Part shown: positions 1 to 7,797 of the stretch, in pieces | Layout of the letters: each line of letters begins with the position of its first letter | How positions within the stretch are numbered: position 1 is the stretch's first letter | Source of the DNA: Chitinophaga solisilvae | GTDB taxonomy: Bacteria; Bacteroidota; Bacteroidia; Chitinophagales; Chitinophagaceae | Assembly: GCF_009928525.1 (NCBI RefSeq) | Contig: NZ_JAABOK010000017.1 | Coordinates: 1 to 64,000, forward strand | Direction of reading: 5' to 3' | DNA: 64,000 bases | Position numbers and translations under genes: made by a program | The notes under the pieces: model-generated | Databases searched by the model: none | What the model was told of the DNA's origin: nothing | The model's input: only the letters and a program-made list of their open reading frames with translations

Positions 1-3
1 TAA

Positions 4-405
4 TTATTTTATGGCTTGTTTAAAAAAAACTGTCTCCAGCAAAACAGATAATCCCCATGCAAGGAGTGTACCTGCCGCGTAGCATACGCAGTCGCTCCAC
101 AGGAAGCCGTGGCCAAGCAGGATGCCCAGCGGCGTGTTACGCAGGTCTACTGCCCATTGTGCCTGGTACAGCTGCTGTACTTCTATGGCGAAGCATACCA
201 GGTAGTTGATAATTGCAATTTTGTATAAGGGTTTCAATGGATACAGAAAACGGATGCCGAAAAAGATGCAGGTGGCGGAGAAGACATCGCCGCCATAAAT
301 GCGGATTATTTCCGGAAAGTATTGCGGCGCCCATCTGGTGGCTAGTCCCAGGGGAATGTTCAGCAGGATCAGTATCAGGTATAACCAGCGTCTTTTTGTT
401 TTCAT
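4..405 (-). CDS. DUF2809-family small membrane protein
   Basis: Small integral membrane protein of about 133 residues. It resembles DUF2809 proteins: an RRW-Y start, a LGLATR segment, a YGGD motif and several hydrophobic helices (about 4-5). The frame is open further upstream to 552, but the extra 49 residues overlap the next gene and look uncoded, so I start at the Met of MKTKRRW. It lies 58 bp downstream of another membrane-protein gene on the same strand and may share its transcript. Function of the family is unknown to me. Confidence 0.7.
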   Translation of the reverse strand: MKTKRRWLYLILILLNIPLGLATRWAPQYFPEIIRIYGGDVFSATCIFFGIRFLYPLKPLYKIAIINYLVCFAIEVQQLYQAQWAVDLRNTPLGILLGHGFLWSDCVCYAAGTLLAWGLSVLLETVFFKQAIK

Positions 406-463
406 CTGTATAGGTTCAGCGGCGAATATACGTTTTAAAGGAACAGGTACAACGAAGGAAGAC

Positions 464-1090
464 TCAGGGAAAGCGCCGGTCCAGCCGGATAACAAAGCTG
501 ACAGCTTCTTCCAGCATACAACCGCCGCTATCCAGCTGGTATAGCACGGCATCCTGGCGGAATTCTTTCCTGATCACCAGGATATGGCTTTCTGTAATTG
601 CGCCGATGTTGTCTTTATCAAGTAATATCAGGCTGTCCTGCAGCGTGTACCGGCCACGGTAATGATCAGTTCCCAGGGCATAGGAACTGAGTTTGTAGGT
701 ACCATCTTCCCGCAGCTCCAGGGAGGCGCCGCTGTTTTCCTGTCCGTCTGTACCGGCAAACAACAGGGTAGGGCTGCTGTCGCGCAGTTGGAGGAGTGCC
801 AGCGTAGCGCTGGTAAGTCCTGTAAAAAGTATAGCCGTTACCGTTGGCAGCAGTTGTTGCCATTGCCGTTGCTGCAGAAATTTTTCTATATCGTTGACGG
901 CTGTCAGTATGGTTATTGTTGCAGCGGCGGCCAGCAGGAGGGTATTAATCTCCTTATCGAAAATAAAAGTGTGATCAGCATTGTGTATAAGCCGGAAAGA
1001 GAGGACCATACCGGTAACGGCAATAAACAGCACCCTGAAGGTATATGGTCTCCGTGTAAGTAGCATAGTGTTGACGACAGTGATAGGCAA
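464..1090 (-). CDS. Hypothetical membrane protein
   Basis: Protein of 208 residues that I do not recognise. The N-terminal half holds about three hydrophobic helices (roughly residues 18-35, 48-66 and 80-100). The C-terminal half (about 105-200) is soluble and resembles a small beta-rich extracytoplasmic domain, with a segment LREDGTYKLSSYALGTDHYRGRY typical of lipocalin-like or 'copper resistance'-like beta strands. A start eight residues later (MLLTRRP) is equally possible. It precedes the DUF2809 gene in the same orientation and diverges from the YiiX-like gene at 1134. Confidence 0.55.
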   Translation of the reverse strand: MPITVVNTMLLTRRPYTFRVLFIAVTGMVLSFRLIHNADHTFIFDKEINTLLLAAAATITILTAVNDIEKFLQQRQWQQLLPTVTAILFTGLTSATLALLQLRDSSPTLLFAGTDGQENSGASLELREDGTYKLSSYALGTDHYRGRYTLQDSLILLDKDNIGAITESHILVIRKEFRQDAVLYQLDSGGCMLEEAVSFVIRLDRRFP

Positions 1091-1133
1091 GGCAAGTTAG
1101 ACAGAAAATCGTATCATTACAAAAAGAAATCGT

Positions 1134-1778
1134 ATGTCATCAGGCAAAAGAAGATGGGTAAAGACGGGGCTGTTATTGGCCGGGATGCTGACGGGTAGCC
1201 ATTTACAGGCGCAACCGGCAGCCGGACTACGGGAAAGCCTGCACGAAGGAGATATTATCTTCCAGGAATCGGTTTCAGATTTCAGCACTGCCATACAGCT
1301 GGCTACTCATTCCAGGTACAGCCATTGCGGGCTGCTTTTCAAAAAGGAAGGTCAGTGGTATGTATATGAAGCTATTGAACCTGTAGGGGCTGCTCCTTTG
1401 CAGGAGTGGATTGCCCGCGGACGAAAGCAGCATTACGTGGTAAAGCGCCTGAAGGGAGCTGACAGCTTACTGACGCCGCCGGTACTGGAAAAGCTGCTGT
1501 CGGCAGGTAAACAGTATGCAGGCAGGCATTATGATTTCTATTTCGGCTGGTCTGATGAAAGAATATATTGTTCGGAACTGGTATGGAAGATGTATAAGGA
1601 AGCCACCGGCCTGGAGCTGGGAACGTTGCAGCAATTCAGGGATTTTGACCTGACGCACCCGGCTGTAAAAAAACAGATGAAAAGTATCTATGGCAATCAT
1701 ATTCCGCTGGAGGAAAAAATAATTTCACCGGTCAGCATGTTCAATTCCCCCTTGCTGGTGAAGGTGAGCAGCAACTAA
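1134..1778 (+). CDS. YiiX/YebB-like NlpC/P60 cysteine hydrolase
   Basis: Exported papain-like hydrolase of the circularly permuted NlpC/P60 (YiiX/YebB) type, 214 residues. An N-terminal hydrophobic signal (about residues 10-26) ends in an AQ-type cleavage site. The GDIIFQ opening at residue 39, the SHCGLL histidine motif (His64) and the IYCSELV motif (Cys146) match the catalytic His and Cys of this family. Members cleave amide or thioester bonds in cell-wall peptides or lipids; the substrate here is unknown. The gene is convergent with mlaD, whose stop is 12 bp beyond its end. Confidence 0.8.
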   Translation: MSSGKRRWVKTGLLLAGMLTGSHLQAQPAAGLRESLHEGDIIFQESVSDFSTAIQLATHSRYSHCGLLFKKEGQWYVYEAIEPVGAAPLQEWIARGRKQHYVVKRLKGADSLLTPPVLEKLLSAGKQYAGRHYDFYFGWSDERIYCSELVWKMYKEATGLELGTLQQFRDFDLTHPAVKKQMKSIYGNHIPLEEKIISPVSMFNSPLLVKVSSN

Positions 1779-1790
1779 ACGGTGCAGCGC

Positions 1791-2819
1791 CTACTGGCCC
1801 TGCACCTTGTTCAATTCTTTTGCTTTGGCCTCCTGCTCTTTTCTTTCGCGTTTGGCTTGTTTCCTGAAATATCCCCTGAAGAGGAAGTTATGTTTCAATG
1901 CTTCCATGTTCTGATCCAGTTTGGAAGTGCTGCCTTCCAGATTGGTAATGATTTTTTTCAGTCCTGCCGCAGCTTCCTGGTCATGCAGTAATACACCGGC
2001 GGGCGACTGGTCATTATTAATATTCTGACTGATGGTATTGCTGGCAGACTTCAGGTCGGCCACCACGCCGTTGGCTTTTTGGGCCGCCTCCTGCATCTGG
2101 GCAACGGTGGCGCGCAGGTTATGAAATACAACGGTATCAGTAATCAGGTCATTGGATAAGGCGCCTTTGGTACGCAGCCGGGCAGCATAATCTGCCAGGC
2201 CGTCGGTGAGGCGTTGCGTATTGGCTGCTGTAGCTTTCAGGTTGGTCAGGGTTGCCTGTACGTCTTTGTAGGCCGACTCGTCTGTCAGCAGTTTGCCGAT
2301 AGTACCTTTGCCTTCAACAAGTTGCTGGGTAATGGTTTTCAGGTTGCCGGTAATGGTAACCAGGTTTTCATTGTTGACCTGCAGGGTAGCCATAATATTA
2401 TCCGGACTGAGTGCAGGCACTACCGGGATTACATCACCACTTTCAATGGCAGGTGCTGTTTCGGTACCGCCGGACAGCACAATAATTTTATTACCGATCA
2501 ATCCATCGGAGCCCACCTTGGCTGTAACATCCTTATGAATGAACTGCCGGGAGCTTTTATCAATATTCATGATAACTTCTATCTGATCGTGCCTGGTAAA
2601 GGTGATCTTCTTTACCGTGCCTACTTTTACGCCGGCATACCAGATATTGTTGCCGGCAGCAAGTCCGTTAATGTCTTTAAACACGGCGCTTACTCTCACG
2701 GACTTCACAAATGTTTTGCGTTGTCCGCCCAGTACCAGAACGCCTGTAACGAAAATGAGCAAGCCCAGGAAAATGAAAATGCCTACGATAACTGTCCGTT
2801 TGTTGCTTTCTTTACTCAT
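1791..2819 (-). CDS. mlaD: MlaD-like MCE-domain lipid transport protein
   Basis: Periplasmic substrate-binding subunit of a Mla-type phospholipid transporter, 342 residues. One transmembrane helix near residues 9-31 is followed by an MCE domain (about 38-115, with the AGVKVGTVKKI strand). A long, Ala/Thr/Asn-rich region predicted to be helical coiled coil (about 150-310) follows, and the tail is basic. MCE proteins form hexameric rings that shuttle lipids between membranes. It is the last gene of mlaE-mlaF-mlaD, 3 bp after mlaF. The long C-terminal helix is usual in Bacteroidota but much longer than in E. coli MlaD. Confidence 0.9.
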   Translation of the reverse strand: MSKESNKRTVIVGIFIFLGLLIFVTGVLVLGGQRKTFVKSVRVSAVFKDINGLAAGNNIWYAGVKVGTVKKITFTRHDQIEVIMNIDKSSRQFIHKDVTAKVGSDGLIGNKIIVLSGGTETAPAIESGDVIPVVPALSPDNIMATLQVNNENLVTITGNLKTITQQLVEGKGTIGKLLTDESAYKDVQATLTNLKATAANTQRLTDGLADYAARLRTKGALSNDLITDTVVFHNLRATVAQMQEAAQKANGVVADLKSASNTISQNINNDQSPAGVLLHDQEAAAGLKKIITNLEGSTSKLDQNMEALKHNFLFRGYFRKQAKRERKEQEAKAKELNKVQGQ

Positions 2820-2822
2820 AGC

Positions 2823-3596
2823 TTACTGTATGAAGTTGTATTGATAAAAACTTTGAATCAGATCATTTTCTGTCCGGAAAACCTCGTCAAAAGCGCCTTT
2901 GGCAACGAATTTTCCTTCCTGCATGACAGCGATGCTGTCGCCGGTTTCCTTGGCGCAGGTCAGGTCATGGGTGATGATGATGGAGCTGGTATTAAACCTG
3001 CGCTGCACTTCATTGATGAGATTATTGATTTCGGTACTGGTGATAGGATCCAGGCCGGCAGTGGGTTCATCGTACAGCATGATCTGTGGTTTCAGTATCA
3101 GGGTACGGGCAATGCCTATACGTTTTTTCTGGCCGCCGGAGAGTTCCGCCGGCATCTGATTAACGGCCTGTGATAACCCTACTGCATCGAGTACAATATC
3201 CACCATCCTGCGTACCTGATCGTTACTGATTTTTTTGTTGTTACGGCGCAGGGGGAAGGCAAGATTTTCCCCGACGGTCATGCTGTCGTACAGTGCGCTG
3301 CTCTGGAAAGAGAAGCCTACCTGCATACGCAGCTCCCGCAGCTCCGCGCTGTTCAGGTGACTTACATCCTGCCCCAGTACACTGACGGTACCGGAATCGG
3401 GATAGAGGAGTCCGACAATAATTTTAATCAGCACGGATTTACCGGTACCGGAGCGTCCCAGTACCACTACGTTTTCGCCTTTGTGCACATCCAGGTCCAC
3501 ACCCCGCAGTACATGATTGGGGCCGAATGATTTGTAGAGATCCCTGATGGAGATCACCACTTCATTCATGTCTATATCCGGGTTACGTTGTTTCAT
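2823..3596 (-). CDS. mlaF: MlaF-like ABC transporter ATP-binding protein
   Basis: ATPase subunit of the Mla lipid transporter, 257 residues. Visible are Walker A (GRSGTGKS), the Q-loop region (FSFQSSALYDSMTVGENLAFPL), the ABC signature LSGGQKKR, Walker B (IMLYDEPTAGLD) and the switch His in IITHDL. Together with the permease it powers phospholipid movement through the MCE subunit. The gene lies 1 bp after mlaE and 3 bp before mlaD, so the three are surely co-transcribed. Confidence 0.93.
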   Translation of the reverse strand: MKQRNPDIDMNEVVISIRDLYKSFGPNHVLRGVDLDVHKGENVVVLGRSGTGKSVLIKIIVGLLYPDSGTVSVLGQDVSHLNSAELRELRMQVGFSFQSSALYDSMTVGENLAFPLRRNNKKISNDQVRRMVDIVLDAVGLSQAVNQMPAELSGGQKKRIGIARTLILKPQIMLYDEPTAGLDPITSTEINNLINEVQRRFNTSSIIITHDLTCAKETGDSIAVMQEGKFVAKGAFDEVFRTENDLIQSFYQYNFIQ

Positions 3597-3597
3597 T

Positions 3598-4392
3598 TTA
3601 TCGCAGCGAATTTACAACCTGAACAATGATTACTTCTTCTATAAAAATGAGGAACATGGAAATTACCACAGAGGTATTGGCAGCTTTACCCACGCCCTGT
3701 GTGCCTTGTGTAGCATGATATCCCTGATAGCAGCTGACGATGCCGATGGTAAAACCGTAGGCCATTGCCTTGAACGTAGAAGCGGCAAAGTCCAGGAAGG
3801 TAATATCATTGAATGCCTTGAGAAAAAAAGTGGTGATGCTCAGCTGTTCATTCAGGTGAACATCGAGATAGGATCCCATGAGGCCAACCAGCGCCGTGTA
3901 TGCCATCAGTATGGGCAAACATACGGTGGTAGCCAGTACCCGGGTGACGACCAGGTATTTGAACGGATTGATGGCAGATACTTCCATGGCATCTATCTGT
4001 TCGGTTACCTTCATGGAGCCCAGTTCTGCACCTATGCTGGAACCTACCTTACCGGCGCATATCAGTGCCGTTACCAGCGGCGCCAGCGCCCTGATGATGG
4101 CAATTGCCACGAGCGACGGCAGCCAGGAGGTAGCGCCGAATTCAGAGAGCGACGGCCTGGATTGTTTGGTGAATACAAGTCCTGTAATAAAGCCTGTGAG
4201 ACTGATGAGGGCCAGGGACTTATAACCTACCTGGTAGCATTGCCGTACAAATTCGCGCCGCTCGAACGGCAGCCGGCATAATTCCCGGAAAAAGCGGGCT
4301 ACAAAGGTCCAGGTGTTGTAAACGCCGAGAAAAAATGCGTCTATACCTGCTGTAATCAATGGTTTGTCTGGTTGCCCGTTGCTGGAATCCAT
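3598..4392 (-). CDS. mlaE: MlaE-like ABC transporter permease
   Basis: Permease subunit of the Mla transporter, 264 residues with about 5-6 hydrophobic helices. The family motif GSSIGAELGSMKVTEQIDAM and the following INPFKYLVVTRVLA are clear. It is the first gene of the mlaEFD operon and diverges from the Crp/Fnr gene across about 130 bp that must hold both promoters. No mlaB or mlaC homologue is seen in the window, as is normal for Bacteroidota MCE operons. Confidence 0.92.
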   Translation of the reverse strand: MDSSNGQPDKPLITAGIDAFFLGVYNTWTFVARFFRELCRLPFERREFVRQCYQVGYKSLALISLTGFITGLVFTKQSRPSLSEFGATSWLPSLVAIAIIRALAPLVTALICAGKVGSSIGAELGSMKVTEQIDAMEVSAINPFKYLVVTRVLATTVCLPILMAYTALVGLMGSYLDVHLNEQLSITTFFLKAFNDITFLDFAASTFKAMAYGFTIGIVSCYQGYHATQGTQGVGKAANTSVVISMFLIFIEEVIIVQVVNSLR

Positions 4393-4523
4393 TTACCGTT
4401 TTTTAACTGATGTTCAAACTAAGAAAATCTATGGTCCAATAATATTACAAAAAACGTTCTCTTTTGTTATCCGGACGCACTTTATCTGCATATTTTATGC
4501 CTCAGTATTTTTACATTTGCGGT

Positions 4524-5108
4524 ATGTATCAACCTATTCTGGACCATATCGCAGGGTATGTATCGCTAAGCCCGCAGGAACAGGAATTATGCTGTTCCCT
4601 TTTTACCCAAAGAAAATTTAAAAAGTATCAGTTTCTGCTGCAGGAAGGAAACATCTGCCAGTATGATTATTTCGTTATCACTGGCTGCCTGCGGCAGTAT
4701 GAAGTGAATGATGACGGAAGGGAATATGTAGTGCAGTTTGCGTTCGAAAACTGGTGGATTGCCGACTGGCAAAGTATGCTGCATAATAAGCCCAGTATTT
4801 TCAATATTGATGCGCTGGAATCATCAGAAGTACTCATGATTGAAAAAAATGACCTGGACCGGTTATTCCGTGAGATACCCGCAATGGATACTTATTTCCG
4901 CAAAATGATGACCAGCGCCTTCCTTTCACTGCAACGCCGCCTCCTGTTCCAGCAGAAAACAGCGGAAGAAAGATATGCCGATTTCTTTAATACCTATGGC
5001 CATTTTGAGCAGCGGATCTCCCAGCAGCACATTGCGTCCTACCTGGGCATTACCCGGGAAACACTGAGCCGTATTAAGAGCCAGCATGTCCGTCAGCTGA
5101 AACCATGA
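4524..5108 (+). CDS. Crp/Fnr family transcriptional regulator
   Basis: Cyclic-nucleotide-binding-fold regulator of about 194 residues. The N-terminal beta-barrel is seen in the segment FKKYQFLLQEGNICQYDYFV, and the C-terminal helix-turn-helix in ISQQHIASYLGITRETLSR. It lacks the Cys cluster of true Fnr, and I see no clear full set of cAMP-contact residues, so the ligand is unknown. I chose the Met of MYQPIL; in-frame starts at 4497 and 4464 give longer forms. A palindrome of Crp type overlaps its stop codon, just upstream of the DoxX gene, which is the likely target. Confidence 0.85.
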   Translation: MYQPILDHIAGYVSLSPQEQELCCSLFTQRKFKKYQFLLQEGNICQYDYFVITGCLRQYEVNDDGREYVVQFAFENWWIADWQSMLHNKPSIFNIDALESSEVLMIEKNDLDRLFREIPAMDTYFRKMMTSAFLSLQRRLLFQQKTAEERYADFFNTYGHFEQRISQQHIASYLGITRETLSRIKSQHVRQLKP

Positions 5109-5125
5109 TGTGATAAATATCACAT
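5108..5125. promoter_or_regulatory. Crp/Fnr-like palindromic operator
   Basis: ATGTGATA-AA-TATCACAT has perfect 8-bp arms and resembles the TGTGA-N6-TCACA Crp consensus. It lies between a Crp/Fnr gene and a DoxX gene. A second, shorter palindrome TCACGTGA follows about 18 bp further on. Binding by the upstream regulator is an inference. Confidence 0.6.
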
Positions 5126-5198
5126 GATTTATTTATCAAATGTCACGTGATTGTACCGTGTTTTTGCGCCAATTTTGAGTCATAAAACTGAAAGCAAA

Positions 5199-5654
5199 AT
5201 GGACAAAAATTTAATGCAGCAACTGTTTGCAACGGACAATAACCTGACAGGATTCGTATTGCGTGTAACATTAGGACTGGTATTATTCCCTCATGCCGCT
5301 CAGAAAATGTTCGGCTGGTTCGGTGGTCCGGGATTATCGGGAGAAATGACGCATATGACAGAACATGCAGGACTGCCTTATCTGGTAGCTGTGCTGGCCA
5401 TCCTGGTGGAGTGTCTGGGTATGGTACTGCTGGTAACTGGAACAGCTACACGTATTTCAGCAGTGGCTATATTCGGCCTGTTCCTGGGTATGATTGTTTT
5501 TATTCACTGGAAAGACGGCTTCTTCATGAACTGGTTTGGTAAGATGCCTGCCGGTGCGGAAGGCTTTGAATATCATCTGCTGGTGCTGGGTATGTGTATT
5601 GCCATCTTCATACAGGGGGGCGGACGCTGGTCAGTAGACCGCTTATGGAATTAA
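5199..5654 (+). CDS. DoxX family membrane protein
   Basis: Small four-helix membrane protein of the DoxX family, about 151 residues. The segment LVLFPHAAQKMFGWFGGPG and a following VLVECLGMVLL are characteristic. The frame opens with a TTG at 5151, but the Met of MDKNLMQQ gives the usual family start. DoxX members are linked to respiratory or oxidative-stress functions, mostly without defined biochemistry. It follows the Crp/Fnr gene, with the palindrome at 5108-5125 about 75 bp upstream. Confidence 0.85.
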   Translation: MDKNLMQQLFATDNNLTGFVLRVTLGLVLFPHAAQKMFGWFGGPGLSGEMTHMTEHAGLPYLVAVLAILVECLGMVLLVTGTATRISAVAIFGLFLGMIVFIHWKDGFFMNWFGKMPAGAEGFEYHLLVLGMCIAIFIQGGGRWSVDRLWN

Positions 5655-5658
5655 TCTG

Positions 5659-5684
5659 CAGGGCGCTTTGTTTAAAGCGCCCTG
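5659..5684. terminator. Hairpin between convergent genes
   Basis: Inverted repeat CAGGGCGCTTT / AAAGCGCCCTG with a 4-nt loop (11-bp perfect stem). It sits just after the doxX stop and overlaps the last codons of the GNAT gene. No strong T-run follows on either side, so termination would rest on the stem alone. Confidence 0.5.
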
Positions 5685-6163
5685 TGGTAAAAAATGTTGT
5701 CTGCCGGCATTCGTGGAAATGCCGGCGGCAACGTTTCCGCAGGTATCTGCTCAAAACCGTTCTTCTCATAAAAACGCATGGCAGCCTGTAACACTGATAC
5801 GGTGCCAAGATACAGGTGACGGATGCGCTGCTGCGCAGCATAGGTCATCAGCGTTTCCAGCAATGCCTGCCCGATGCCCCATTCCTTGCCCCTGAATTCC
5901 TTTCTCACAAACATTTTCCGGATAGCGCCACCGCCGGCCTGATAGGCGATCAGTGCAATGGTGCCTACCAGCTGCTCCCCCTGAAATGCTCCCCAGAAGT
6001 TACCACCGGACTGCTGATAATACTGCTCTATGGCCTGCAGGTCCGGTTGTGCTGCCAGGTCTACATTCACCTTGAATTCCTCCTGCTGGATAGGAAGTAT
6101 CAGATCAATCACTGCTGCTGAAAACTCATTTCCTATCTGCCGGTATGTTATCTGCGTGTTCAT
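5672..6163 (-). CDS. GNAT family N-acetyltransferase
   Basis: Acetyl-CoA-dependent acyltransferase of about 163 residues. The core acetyl-CoA-binding region is seen in VRKEFRGKEWGIGQALLETL, followed by a late strand FYEKNGFEQIP typical of GNATs. The substrate cannot be told. The frame opens at 6235, but the Met of MNTQITYRQ gives the natural length and leaves the palindrome at 6184-6201 in the leader. It is the last gene of a minus-strand group after MarR. Confidence 0.85.
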   Translation of the reverse strand: MNTQITYRQIGNEFSAAVIDLILPIQQEEFKVNVDLAAQPDLQAIEQYYQQSGGNFWGAFQGEQLVGTIALIAYQAGGGAIRKMFVRKEFRGKEWGIGQALLETLMTYAAQQRIRHLYLGTVSVLQAAMRFYEKNGFEQIPAETLPPAFPRMPADNIFYHRAL

Positions 6164-6183
6164 ACTGAACTTTTTTACAAATA

Positions 6184-6201
6184 TATGTAGTTGACTACAT
6201 A
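6184..6201. promoter_or_regulatory. MarR-type palindrome before the GNAT gene
   Basis: TATGTAGT-TG-ACTACATA has perfect 8-bp arms and lies in the 83-bp gap between the MarR gene and the GNAT gene. MarR dimers bind such short palindromes. Position 21 bp upstream of the GNAT start suggests that MarR, or a partner, controls GNAT from an internal promoter. Confidence 0.5.
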
Positions 6202-6246
6202 AATTGAAATATTTTTTTAGGCAGATAAAAGGCAACGGGGTAGTGG

Positions 6247-6732
6247 TTATGACGATTTTCTACTGATTTCTGCCGCGCGTTCAGCAAGGCTTTTTTCCCG
6301 GAAACGGGCTTCCACTTCATTAACGGCCTGCATAATATTATGGGGGGAATGGGTGAGGTCTGTCAGCGCTGCGGCAATGATATCCCAGATAGGTTTAATG
6401 GTTTCAACGGTTTTACGGCCCTTGTCGGTCAGGCTAAGCATGCGTTTCCGCGTATCGGTCTTATCTTTTGCAGAGCGTACCAGCCTGAGCGCTTCCAGTT
6501 CTTTCAGCAGGCTGATGGTTGACGGGTGCGTATAGCCGATCTCGTTGGCAATCTCCACTACACTCAGCGCATCGTTGATGTAGAGGGAATATACCACCGG
6601 GAACCATTTCGGTTCAAAGTCAACGCCATGGGCTTTGTATATCTGAAGTCCGTCCTTGCGCAGCAGCTCTCCCAGGCGTTGCAGCCTGGTGGCCAGCGCC
6701 AGGATACCGGATTGATCAATCGCATTTATCAT
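6247..6732 (-). CDS. MarR family transcriptional regulator
   Basis: Winged-helix regulator of 161 residues. The DNA-binding helix-turn-helix is seen as VVEIANEIGYTHPSTISLLKELEAL, followed by the wing (KDKTDTRKRMLSLTDKGRK). The ligand is unknown. It is 17 bp downstream of a membrane-protein gene and 83 bp upstream of a GNAT gene, all on the minus strand. MarR-GNAT pairs are common, and the palindrome in the gap points to local control. Confidence 0.88.
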   Translation of the reverse strand: MINAIDQSGILALATRLQRLGELLRKDGLQIYKAHGVDFEPKWFPVVYSLYINDALSVVEIANEIGYTHPSTISLLKELEALRLVRSAKDKTDTRKRMLSLTDKGRKTVETIKPIWDIIAAALTDLTHSPHNIMQAVNEVEARFREKSLAERAAEISRKSS

Positions 6733-6749
6733 AATGCGAAAATAGGATT

Positions 6750-7727
6750 TTAGCGGATAGCGATTAACCTGCCCCGGCTGCCATCTTTACGGGCAGTAAA
6801 AGCAATCTGTAATTTCTGTCCCGGATGTGCAAGGGAAGCGTCGTTGCTTTCAAATGTCTCCGGGCCTACGCGATACCAGGTTTGCAGCATGCTGCTTTTT
6901 CCTACGCGTGCCCAGGCTGTAATTTTTTCCGTGACAACTCCGGTGATGACAATTTTATGCGTGGCACTTTTTACGCTGCGCCTGTACCTGGAAAGTAGAA
7001 TAATCAGCCCCGCTGCAATGATGGCTGCGGGCGGAATCCAGCCCATCAGCAGCGCCGCTTTACTGAATTTGCTGGTAAAGGAAATAAAGAGATATAATAC
7101 AAAGAGCAGGATCAGGAAGATGATACCGAGGAGAATAATTTCCTTCATGATAAATTTACGGTCTTCTGCCAGAATAGGTTGTTCAGACACCTGCGCGGGC
7201 TGATCTTCGTAGGCAATGTGGAGCATGAAACCGGTATTTTCCTGCAGGGGCGCTACTTCCAGTGTAACGGGTGAACGGTCCAGTCCCATAGCGGAAATCA
7301 TGCGGCGGCTGTAGCCGGAAGCAGGAGAGGCGCCGTCCTGCACCAGCAGGGGATAGGCTTCCACCGAACGTCCGCCTTCAAATTTGTACCGGATGGTATT
7401 ACGTGGCGTCAGCTCCATGTGGATCAGTCTTCCTGAATAGGTAACTTTCCGGTTGGCTTTCAGCAGCTCTTCAAAAATATTTCTGAGCTGTCTTTTTTTA
7501 CGGGAATGATAAAAACAGAAAGTGGCAGTGCCCAGCAGAAAAAGCGTAAATATCCAGAGGCCGGTATCCTGCGGGTGCATACGCAGCAGCCACGCCATGA
7601 GCAGACCCATGGTCAGCATCAGCGTGCCGGTAATGATAAAGGCAACAGGCTCAGTATGATTTACATTTCTGAGCGACTGCAATGTCAGCACATCCCTGGC
7701 TGACAAAGGGATAGTTTTTTGTTGCAT
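6750..7727 (-). CDS. Hypothetical four-helix membrane protein
   Basis: Protein of 325 residues that I cannot assign. There are two pairs of transmembrane helices: about residues 27-47 and 55-73, then about 196-216 and 226-246. After each pair comes a soluble beta-rich domain (about 85-180 and 255-325) that looks alike in layout, including TYSGRLIHMEL and KIVITGVVTEK. The repeat of helix pair plus domain suggests an internal duplication of a DUF3592-like unit; this is an inference. It heads the group membrane protein-MarR-GNAT. Confidence 0.6.
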   Translation of the reverse strand: MQQKTIPLSARDVLTLQSLRNVNHTEPVAFIITGTLMLTMGLLMAWLLRMHPQDTGLWIFTLFLLGTATFCFYHSRKKRQLRNIFEELLKANRKVTYSGRLIHMELTPRNTIRYKFEGGRSVEAYPLLVQDGASPASGYSRRMISAMGLDRSPVTLEVAPLQENTGFMLHIAYEDQPAQVSEQPILAEDRKFIMKEIILLGIIFLILLFVLYLFISFTSKFSKAALLMGWIPPAAIIAAGLIILLSRYRRSVKSATHKIVITGVVTEKITAWARVGKSSMLQTWYRVGPETFESNDASLAHPGQKLQIAFTARKDGSRGRLIAIR

Positions 7728-7797
7728 GAAACAATGGAACAGGTTAGGGATTTATGTTTGCTACATGTTATTAACGTAAAATAAGAAAAATTATTAG

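Noticed and set aside
1781..1806. GGTGCAG/CTGCACC hairpin as terminator between the YiiX-like gene and mlaD
   Set aside because: The stem is only 7 bp, has no T-run and lies partly in the mlaD coding end; too weak to annotate.
2214..3173. Plus-strand frame of 319 codons across mlaD and mlaF
   Set aside because: Runs antisense through two clear Mla genes and across their boundary; no domain.
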